Of a stretch of DNA of 36,289 nt, positions 9,026-17,000 are shown piece by piece. Made by a program: the position numbers and the translations under genes. The notes beneath the pieces are model-generated. The model was not told the DNA's origin. It was given only the letters and a program-made list of their open reading frames with translations, and did not search any database. This DNA is from Kiritimatiellia bacterium. Its GTDB lineage: Bacteria > Verrucomicrobiota > Kiritimatiellia > JAFGHX01. Within the stretch, counting starts at the first letter, position 1. The number at the start of each line of letters is the position of its first letter. Location: the NCBI GenBank assembly GCA_016929905.1, contig JAFGHX010000176.1, forward strand, positions 1 through 36,289, given 5' to 3'.

Positions 9026-9190
9026 GGAAGACTGGAAGGTTGGAAGGCTGGAACGGAGGCATGACGCACCCACGCATTCCTCCTTCCATGCACCCTTCCA
9101 CTCTTCCATCCTTCCATCCTTCCACCCTTCCACCCTTCCACCCTTCCATCCTTCCACCCTTCCACCCTTCCACCCTTCCATCCTTCCATT
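9026..9190. repeat. 8-bp purine/pyrimidine minisatellite with inverted arms
   Basis: Starting 18 bp after the copy 1 stop, a purine arm of GGAAGGYT-like units (9026-9059) is followed by about a dozen pyrimidine units of CTTCCAYC (about 9079-9190). The two arms are complementary, so the transcript or a DNA strand could fold into a long hairpin; homopurine-homopyrimidine mirror-like DNA may also form triplex. Open frames across it (repeats of EGWKGGRV) are artefacts of the 8-bp period. It fills most of the 339-bp gap between copies 1 and 2. Confidence 0.85.
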
Positions 9191-9206
9191 CTTCGTGCCT
9201 CCCCCC

Positions 9207-9223
9207 GAAAAAAAGTCTAAAAT
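9207..9223 (+). promoter_or_regulatory. Candidate -10 region with A-tract, copy 2
   Basis: An A-tract then GTC and TAAAAT (9218-9223) lies 124 bp before the chosen start of copy 2. Copy 3 has nearly the same arrangement (A-tract, GGC, TAGAAT at 13892-13897). No good -35 is visible at 17 bp. It is supported only by the similarity between paralogues. Confidence 0.3.
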
Positions 9224-9346
9224 GCTGTCGGATCTTTCGCTCGGGTCCACATTACTCTAATGGAAACCGGTTTTGGGCCGGTTTTCGGGCGGTTCGAGAG
9301 GCGCGATCGGCCTTGCGGGCCGTTCAGAAGGAGGACGCAGATCGAG

Positions 9347-12300
9347 ATGCACGCGCGTGGTCGAGATCAGGAACTCCTCGAATCGTACGTACGCGATAAG
9401 TCAGAGGGTGCCTTTCGGCAGATCGTGGAGCGGTACGGGGCGCTGGTCTACAGCGCGGCCTATCGCCGGCTTCAGGATCATCATCTGGCTGAGGACGCGG
9501 CGCAGGCCACGTTCATCATCCTGGCGCAAAAGGCACACAGGCTGAAGATGGGAACGAAACTGGCAGGTTGGCTCTGGCGCACGGCGTTGAACTGTGCGCG
9601 GAACATCGTGCAGAAGGCGGCCGCGCGCGCACGCCGCGAAGAGCGTGCGGCGCAGGCGCTTGCTGAGGCCGACGAAGACGCGGCCTGGGCCCGGCTCGCG
9701 CCGGCCTTTGACGAGGCGCTCGCCACGCTGCCCGCGCCGATGCGCGACGCGCTTGTCGACCACTATCTGGGTGGGAAGAGCCAGCGCGAAATCGCCGAAT
9801 CGGCCGGGCTGCGCCTGGCGGCGGTCCAGAAACGCGTCACGCGCGGGCTGGATCGGCTACGCCGCGCGCTGCGGGTCCGCGGCGTTGCCGTGCCCGGCGC
9901 GCTGCTTGCCTCGCTCGCCGCCGGCCGAACCGCGGAAGCGGTGCAGACCGGGTTCGAGGACTCACTGCACGCGGTTGCCTACGGCACGGTGACCGGCGCC
10001 ACGGCCGCCACTCACTCGGCGTATGTCGTTGCAAAAGGAGTGATGAACATGATGGCCTGGACACGAGCGAAAATCACCGCCGCCTACTCCGGCGCCGCCC
10101 TGCTGCTGCTGGCGGTCGGCGCCGCGCTGGCGGCCGGTCTCATCAACGGCGAATACCGCATGCCGGACGAACCGCGCTTCGCGAAAGTCGAGTACCCGCG
10201 CGAGCTGATCGAGGCGCCCGCGGGCTTCATCCTCGACTTCTATCCCGACTCCTGGCTCAAACTCGACCTGAGCGGGACCTGGCATCTGCGCGTGTTTCAG
10301 CAGGACAAGGGCATGCGGGAAGAGGCCGATCAGGGACAGGGCGCCCCGTACGAGGGCGTTGTATCGGCGCCAACGTGGACGGAAGTGCCCGTCCCCTACT
10401 CGCTCGGCCAGCACAAGGCGGCTTCTCCCGACCGCAGCCACCCCTTCCGCGGCGCCGCCTGGTACCGCCACGAGTTCACGCTGCCGGCCGACTGGCCCGC
10501 GCGGCTCGCCCAGGGCTGGCGGGCCCTGCTCCGCTTCGAAGCGATCGGCACGCAGGACGACGCCGAAGCCTGGCTCAACGCGCAACCGGTCGGGGACGCC
10601 ATGCACGGCTGGAACGCGTTCGAGTTCGACGTGACCGACAAGATCGCGGCCGCCGGCCAGAACAATCTCGCCGTGCGGCTCCTCGGCGGCGGCTCGGGCG
10701 GGCGCACGACCGGACGCACCGGCCTCTGGCAGCCCGTGCGGCTCATCTGTGTGCCGCCCATCCACGCGCAGCAGATTCTCGTGGCCACCCCGATCGACCC
10801 GCCCGCGCTGCGGATCGACCTCGCGATCGCCAACCCCGGCCCAGCGCTCACGCGTCGGATCGAGGCGGTCCTTGCCCCGTACAACGGCGGGGGCGAACAG
10901 ACCCGTCGCCTGCCGCTCGGCGAATTGGAGATCGGGACCGGCACCACCAAGGCGACTTTCCGCGTCAAGACGCCCGGCGTCCGGCTCTGGTCGCCGGACG
11001 AGCCGAACCTCTATCTGCTCACCCTCACGGACGGCGAGCAGGATCTCACCCGGATCAGGATCGGGTTCAGGCAGTTCGAAACCCGGGACGGCGACTTCTA
11101 CCTGAACGGGAACAAGATCAAGTTGATGGGCCTTCAGCTCAGCGGCCCGAAAGTCGTGCGCGGGCCGGGCAGCTGGGGCGGCAACCACAACAATCACGCC
11201 CGCAAGCTGCTCTACGGCCTGAAACAGGCGAACATCAATTTCGGGCGCCCGCACGCCGGCGAAGGGGCGCGCGGCGGGTTCACGGAAACACTCTATAACC
11301 TGTGCGACGAGATCGGATTCCTCATCTACGAGGAGTACGACTACTCCGGCTCGTGGCTCTACGATCCGGACCGGCTCACGCAGTGGGGCAAGCAATTCGC
11401 CGCGCGTGTGCTGCAGGTGCACAATCATCCGGCCTGCGTCATGTGGGATGTCGGCGGCAACGAACGTTACACGACCGACCCCGAAATGGTCTCCGTGCTG
11501 AACTACCTCTACGGCATCGTCGAGGGCAACGACCTGCAGCGACGCCCGAAGACCTCTTCGTCCGGCCGGCTCACCTATGAGCGGCTTGAACGGTTCCCGG
11601 AACTGGAAAAGGCGGATTTCGCCGACTCGCACCGCTACAACGGCTACAGCTACGGGTCCTACCAGGAGTTCATCTGGATATTCGAACGCCACGACCAAGC
11701 GGCGAAGAAGCGGTACGGGCCGAACACCCCGACGCTCAACTGCGAGTGGGGCTTCCCAGGCGACCAGGCCCGCTACCGGAGCAACACGACCAAGATCCGG
11801 GATCTGTACCTGAAGGACCCGTGGGGCAAGAAGGAGAAGCGGCAGTGGATCGAGTACGCCACCCACGAGTTCGGCGACTACGGCGATTATCTGCGCGGGA
11901 AAGGCAACTGGGCCGGCGGCCGGATCTGGGCGACCGACCCGCTCCTGCTCTGGGAGCGGAAGGCGATCTTCTCGAAACGGTTCTTCGAGGTCTTCCGCCG
12001 AGCCGGGGACGTGATTGACGGCGGCCACTTCAACAGCCCCTACTACTGCCTGCTCGTGCACGGCGGCGGCGGGCACGAGGGTATCCACGCGGCCATCAGC
12101 TTTCTCGGCCTGAAATCGCCGTTCCCGCCGGAGAAGAGCGAGTTCTTCAAGACGCCGGCCTTCTACACCTGGCGCCGCGTGTACAGCCCGACGTTCGTCT
12201 GCCTGGACATCCACGACAAGAACACGTTTGCGGGCAATCTGTGGACGAACACGGTGCACCTGATGAACGATTCGCAGCACGACGCCGGCCCCGCACGCGC

Positions 12301-13753
12301 CGTGCTGCAACTGCGCGCGCCGACCGGCAAACTGCTGCACCAGGAATGCGTATGGCAGGGACACCTGCGGCCGCACCTCCGCCAGACGGTCCCCGTCCAG
12401 CTCTCGCTCTCCTCCGCCTGGCCGACCGGGCGCTACGCGCTCGAACTCTACCTGCTGAACGCGCGCAACGCGCACCTGTCGGACAACAGCTACCCGCTGC
12501 ACGTCGTCGGCAGGGCCGACCTGTGCCGCACGATCCGGCCGAAGGGCCGTGTCGGCCTGTACGAAATCGAGCCGGACGGCGACAAGAAGCCCGATGTAAC
12601 CACGGCGGCGATTCTGCGCGCGCTCGGCATTCCGCACAAAGCGGTCAAGGATCTCGGCGCACTCGCGGACCTCGACGTCCTGGTCATCGGCCGCGAATCG
12701 CTGGACATGAACCTGGCCAGAAACGGTGCGGCCGTCACGGAGTGGGTCCGGCGCGGCGGCCGGCTGCTGTGCCTGGAGCAGAGCAAGGCGGGCGAGCTGC
12801 CGTTCCTGCCCGAGGTTAAGGTTGTCCCGGGCAAGCGCGCGACGTTCACCGAACTGCTCGTGGAGAAGCATCCCATCTTCACCGGCCTGGGCCAGGAACT
12901 GTTCGACGACTGGAACGGGCACGGCGGGCTCCTGTTCAAGAACACGCTCGCCCCGCTCAACGAGGGCATGCTCTCCGTCGGCCCGACGCTGGGTGGGAAC
13001 AAGACCGACAGCATGAAGATGATCGCCGCCTCCTATGCCGTCGGCAAGGGCGAGATGCTGCTCAGTCAGTACGAGCTCACGCGCCGGTACGGCAAGGACT
13101 CGGTCGCGACGCGGTTGTTGCAGAATATGCTGTCCTACGTGATGACCCAGCCGCGCAGCGAGCTGTCGCTGCCGTTCGACACGACCGCTACAGCCAAGCA
13201 GCGCACGCACCTGGAACAGGCGCAGGCCTGTTTCGTCGATCTGCGCGGCGCCGCCAATGCCGGGCTGGAGGATCTCGACAGCTTGCCCGCCGGCATCACG
13301 ACGCTCGCCGGCGACGTGCCGTTTTCGATTATCGACCCCGCCCAGAACCGGGGGAACGCCTGCATCGCGCTGCGCGGCAGCCATTCCGAGTCCGCGCCGC
13401 TCGAGTCGATCGCGATCCCCGTCGAGCGGAGGCTCGCCAGGCTGTACCTGCTGCACTACGCCACCTGGGCAAACGACCTGCCGGACGGCGAAGTCATCCT
13501 GACCGTCCGCATCCAATATGCCGACGGGCGCGAGCAGCGCTTCCCCATGCGCAACCGTATCGAGACCGGCGACTGGTGGCAAGCCAAGGAGTTCAGCAAC
13601 GCCGAGGTCATCTATCGCGACGGCAACAAGAGCCTGTTCCTCACCACCATCGAGGTGCCCGACGGCCGCGCCTTCGTCCGCAGCCTCACCTTCGAGTCCG
13701 CCGGCAAGGCCGGGCCCATCGTGCTCGCCGTGACCGGAGAAAGGAGCGGGTGA
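9347..13753 (+). CDS. ECF sigma factor fused to GH2 hydrolase, copy 2
   Basis: Copy 2 is also 1468 residues with the same architecture as copy 1, and the catalytic glutamates fall at the same numbers: E706 (GGNE) and E800 (NCEWG). I placed the start at the ATG at 9347, not the in-frame ATG at 9260, because AAGGAGG lies just upstream (about 12 bases, a little far) and the protein then aligns from its first residues with copies 1 and 3. The internal SD and ATG cluster is at 10033-10054. By hand count, its region 2 matches copy 3 at 49 of 53 residues but copy 1 at only 40, whereas around the nucleophile it matches copy 1 at 66 of 74 and copy 3 at 50. A strong terminator follows. Cognate promoters and substrate are unknown. 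Confidence 0.88.
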   Translation: MHARGRDQELLESYVRDKSEGAFRQIVERYGALVYSAAYRRLQDHHLAEDAAQATFIILAQKAHRLKMGTKLAGWLWRTALNCARNIVQKAAARARREERAAQALAEADEDAAWARLAPAFDEALATLPAPMRDALVDHYLGGKSQREIAESAGLRLAAVQKRVTRGLDRLRRALRVRGVAVPGALLASLAAGRTAEAVQTGFEDSLHAVAYGTVTGATAATHSAYVVAKGVMNMMAWTRAKITAAYSGAALLLLAVGAALAAGLINGEYRMPDEPRFAKVEYPRELIEAPAGFILDFYPDSWLKLDLSGTWHLRVFQQDKGMREEADQGQGAPYEGVVSAPTWTEVPVPYSLGQHKAASPDRSHPFRGAAWYRHEFTLPADWPARLAQGWRALLRFEAIGTQDDAEAWLNAQPVGDAMHGWNAFEFDVTDKIAAAGQNNLAVRLLGGGSGGRTTGRTGLWQPVRLICVPPIHAQQILVATPIDPPALRIDLAIANPGPALTRRIEAVLAPYNGGGEQTRRLPLGELEIGTGTTKATFRVKTPGVRLWSPDEPNLYLLTLTDGEQDLTRIRIGFRQFETRDGDFYLNGNKIKLMGLQLSGPKVVRGPGSWGGNHNNHARKLLYGLKQANINFGRPHAGEGARGGFTETLYNLCDEIGFLIYEEYDYSGSWLYDPDRLTQWGKQFAARVLQVHNHPACVMWDVGGNERYTTDPEMVSVLNYLYGIVEGNDLQRRPKTSSSGRLTYERLERFPELEKADFADSHRYNGYSYGSYQEFIWIFERHDQAAKKRYGPNTPTLNCEWGFPGDQARYRSNTTKIRDLYLKDPWGKKEKRQWIEYATHEFGDYGDYLRGKGNWAGGRIWATDPLLLWERKAIFSKRFFEVFRRAGDVIDGGHFNSPYYCLLVHGGGGHEGIHAAISFLGLKSPFPPEKSEFFKTPAFYTWRRVYSPTFVCLDIHDKNTFAGNLWTNTVHLMNDSQHDAGPARAVLQLRAPTGKLLHQECVWQGHLRPHLRQTVPVQLSLSSAWPTGRYALELYLLNARNAHLSDNSYPLHVVGRADLCRTIRPKGRVGLYEIEPDGDKKPDVTTAAILRALGIPHKAVKDLGALADLDVLVIGRESLDMNLARNGAAVTEWVRRGGRLLCLEQSKAGELPFLPEVKVVPGKRATFTELLVEKHPIFTGLGQELFDDWNGHGGLLFKNTLAPLNEGMLSVGPTLGGNKTDSMKMIAASYAVGKGEMLLSQYELTRRYGKDSVATRLLQNMLSYVMTQPRSELSLPFDTTATAKQRTHLEQAQACFVDLRGAANAGLEDLDSLPAGITTLAGDVPFSIIDPAQNRGNACIALRGSHSESAPLESIAIPVERRLARLYLLHYATWANDLPDGEVILTVRIQYADGREQRFPMRNRIETGDWWQAKEFSNAEVIYRDGNKSLFLTTIEVPDGRAFVRSLTFESAGKAGPIVLAVTGERSG
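10033..10054 (+). promoter_or_regulatory. In-frame internal Shine-Dalgarno and ATG cluster, copy 2
   Basis: AAAAGGAG at 10033-10040 precedes in-frame ATGs at 10043, 10049 and 10052. The downstream peptide (MMAWTRAKITAAYSGAALLL) has two basic residues, then a hydrophobic core. Spacing to 10049 is 8 bases, as in copies 1 and 3. Confidence 0.5.
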
Positions 13754-13826
13754 GTCCCCGACTCTTCGGCTTGCTCTTCGGCTCCCTTGCCCGCGGTCCG
13801 TGACGACGAAGGGCAGGATAGAGGAA

Positions 13827-13855
13827 CCGGGCGGCGGCCTCTGGCCGCCGCCCGG
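13827..13855 (+). terminator. Intrinsic terminator after sigma-GH2 copy 2
   Basis: A perfect 13-bp GC stem, CCGGGCGGCGGCC (13827-13839) with its complement (13843-13855) around loop TCT, is followed two to three bases later by a TTTT run. It lies about 70 bp past the copy 2 stop and before the putative promoter of copy 3, so copies 2 and 3 are probably separate transcripts. Confidence 0.7.
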
Positions 13856-13880
13856 CCGTTTTCCTCCCTTTCGCCCCCCT

Positions 13881-13897
13881 CCAAAAAAGGCTAGAAT
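13881..13897 (+). promoter_or_regulatory. Candidate -10 region with A-tract, copy 3
   Basis: CC, an A-tract, GGC and TAGAAT (13892-13897) mirror the region at 9207-9223 upstream of copy 2. It lies about 120 bp before the copy 3 start and just after the terminator at 13827-13855. No convincing -35 box is seen. Confidence 0.35.
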
Positions 13898-14020
13898 CTT
13901 TTCTGTTCTCTGGCGCCGCCCGACATTTACCAGTGGAACCCGGCTGACACGGCGGCCGTCAGCACGTTCCGCCTACCAGATCTGGTGGGTGTTGACGCGG
14001 TTGCGGTGCGGAAAGGGCCC

Positions 14021-17000
14021 ATGCAGACCGTGGATCAACAACTGATCGAGACGTACGTACGCGATAAGTCAGAGGGTGCTTTTCGGCAGATTGTGGAGCG
14101 GTACGGCCAGTTGGTGTACAGCGCCGCCTATCGCCGCCTGCGGGATCACCATCTGGCCGAGGATGCGTCGCAGGCGACGTTCATCATCCTGGCCCGGAAG
14201 GCACACAGACTGGGACCGAAGATCATGTTGGGCGGATGGCTCTGGAGAACAGCGACGTTTTGCGCGCGGAATCTCGCGCGGCAGCGCGTGGCGAGAGAGC
14301 ACCGGGAACAGAGCGCGGAGCCGGCCGGTCAGTCGGACGGCGAAGCGCTGTGGGAGCGGCTGGCGCCGGAACTGGATGCGGCGCTCGAAACGCTCTCGGC
14401 GCGGAACCGGGAGACGCTTGTCGCGCACTACCTGCTCGAGAAACCGCGGCAAGAGGTCGCCCGCGAGTTCGGTGTTCACATCGACACCGTCAACAAGCGC
14501 ATTCAGTCCGGCCTCGAGAAGTTGCGGCGGGCGCTCACGCGCCGCGGTGTGGCCGTCTCCTCAGGCCTGCTGGCAGCGGCGTTGACGGAACGAGCGGCCG
14601 AAGCCGTGTCGGTGGCCACACTGGACGCCATGCACTCCATGGCCTACGGAACCCTCACGGGTGCCACCGCCCTCACCAGTGCCCCCTGCGTGCTAGCAAA
14701 AGGAGTGATGCGGATGATGGCATGGCAAAAAATCAGGCTGACGGCGGCGTATGCAGGCGCCATTCTCGTTGTGTGCGGGCTCACGGCGGCTGTGGCGACG
14801 ATGAGCGGTCTTGTCTCGAACGAGTACCGCCTGCCCGAGGAACCCCGCTATGTGCCGCTTGAGTACCCGCGCGAAGTCCTGGAGGCGCCGTCGGGCTTCA
14901 TCCTGGACTTCCACCCGGCCGCCTGGGGCGAGCAGGACTTGAGCGGGGTATGGAAGTTCAAGGGGTTCCAGATCGAGCGAGGGGCGAGCGAGGCCGAAGA
15001 CCCCGGCCTGAACGCGCGCTACTTCGAGCCCGCCGTGCCAACGGACGGCTGGTCGGACATCCCGGTTCCCTACTCACTCGGGCAGCACGAAGCGGCGACC
15101 CCCGCCAAAGGCCGCTACTTCAAAGGCGTCGCGTGGTACCGCCGCCCGTTCGGCATACCCGCCGCATGGCACGCGCGCATCGCGCAGAACTGGCGGGTGC
15201 TGCTTCGTTTCGAAGCGCTTCGCTACAGCGGGGATGCGTGGATCAACGGCAAACCGGCCGGCGAACATATGTCCGGCCTGTCCGCCTTCCAGTTCGACGT
15301 GACGGAGCAGGTGCGGACCGACAGCGAGAATGTGCTGGCCGTACGCGTCGTCGCCGGCGGGTCCAACTACCAGGGCCGGAGCCGCGACGGACTGTGGCAG
15401 CCCGTGCGCCTGCTCTGCGTGCCGCCGACCTACGCCCGGCATGTTCTGGTGGCCACGGAACTGGACCCGCCCGCGCTGCGGATCAAGGCGCAGATTCTCC
15501 ATCATGGCGAAGCGGGCGAATCTATGCTGAACGCGCAGCTCGAACCCTACAGCGTGAAAGCAGGCCGGCCCTCCGCCGGGCGGGCAAGCACTCGCACCTT
15601 TCCGCTCGGCATGGTGGCTCTGAAACCCGGCCTTAACGAAGTCGATTTCCGGGTCAAAACGCCCGGCGTCCAGCCGTGGTCGCCCGAGGCACCCAACCTC
15701 TACCTGCTCTCCATCCGCGCGGGCGACATGGAGCTGGGGCGCGAGCGCATCGGATTCCGTACCTTCGCCGCCAAAGACGGGCACTTCTATCTCAACGGCA
15801 ACAAGGTGAAGTTGATGGGGTTCCAGCTCGGCGGCGGCAAGAACATCAAGGCGCCCGGCACCTGGTGCTGCAACGCGGACAACCACGCCCGCAAACTGCT
15901 CTGGGGCCTGAAACAGGCGAACGTCAACTTCTGCCGCCCGCACAACGGCGCGGACGGCGGCCTGCCCAAGACGATGTACAACGTCTGCGACGAGCTCGGG
16001 ATCCTCATCTACGACGAGTACATCCGCGTGCACGCCCGGCTCTACGACCCAGAAAAGCTCGCCGAGCGCGGCCGGGAATATACGGAGTGGGTCCTGCAGA
16101 CGCACAATCATCCCGCCTGCGTCATGTGGGATTTCGGCGGAAACGAGATCTACACGGGCGATATGGAGATGATCCCGGTCTTCAACTACCTCTATGCACT
16201 GCTGGACAATCTCGACCTGCAGAAGCGGCCGAAAACCGCCTCCTCCGGCCGGCTCACCTGGAAGCGGCTCGCGCGCAGCGCGGAACTCGAGAAGTCCGAT
16301 TTCGCCGACTCGCACGCCTATACCGGCTACTTCCACGGCTCGTACCAGGACTTTATCGAGCAGTTCCAGCGCCATCGCGAAGAAGCCGTCAAACGGTACG
16401 GCGCCGTGCCGACGATCAACTGCGAATGGGGCTGGCCCGGCGACACGGCGCGGTACCGCGCCAACACGCGCGACATCCGCGCGCTGTACCAGAAGCAGCC
16501 TTGGGGCAAACCCGAGAAGGAGCAGTGGATCGAATGGATCCAGTCGAAGACTCCCGAAATCGGCGACTACATGCGCAGCAAGGCGAACTGGGCCGGCGGC
16601 CGCATGTGGAGTTGCGAGCCGTTCGGGCTGTGGGAACAGAAAGCGGAATTCGCGAAGCGCTTCTTCGAGGTGTTCCGGCGGGCGGGCGACACGCTCGACG
16701 GCGGCCACTTCAACACCGCCTGGTACGACCTGCTCATGCTGCCGGGCCGCAGCGGCGGGCTGAACCAGGCCGTGCAGCACATGGGGCTGACTCCCCGATG
16801 GGACCGCGAGCAGCGCGATTTCACCGTCACGCCCGCCTACTACGTCTGGCGCCGCGTCTACAGCCCCACATTCATCTGCCTGGACATCTACGACAAGAAC
16901 ACGTTTGCCGGGCGCACCTGGCAGGGCACCGTCCATCTCATGAACGACACCCATGAAGACGCGGGCCCGGCACGCGCCGTCGTGCAGGTGCGCGATCCCC

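Noticed and set aside
8710..9250. Repetitive protein with EGWKGGRV repeats on the minus strand
   Set aside because: It is the 8-bp minisatellite read as codons plus antisense of the GH2 gene; there is no start signal.
9962..13582. A 1206-codon open frame antisense to sigma-GH2 copy 2, with similar long antisense frames at 15074-18358, 5495-7618 and 7658-9250
   Set aside because: They mirror the GC-rich codon bias of the real genes, have no recognisable domains or ribosome sites, and are rich in R, V, A, G and D as expected of shadows.
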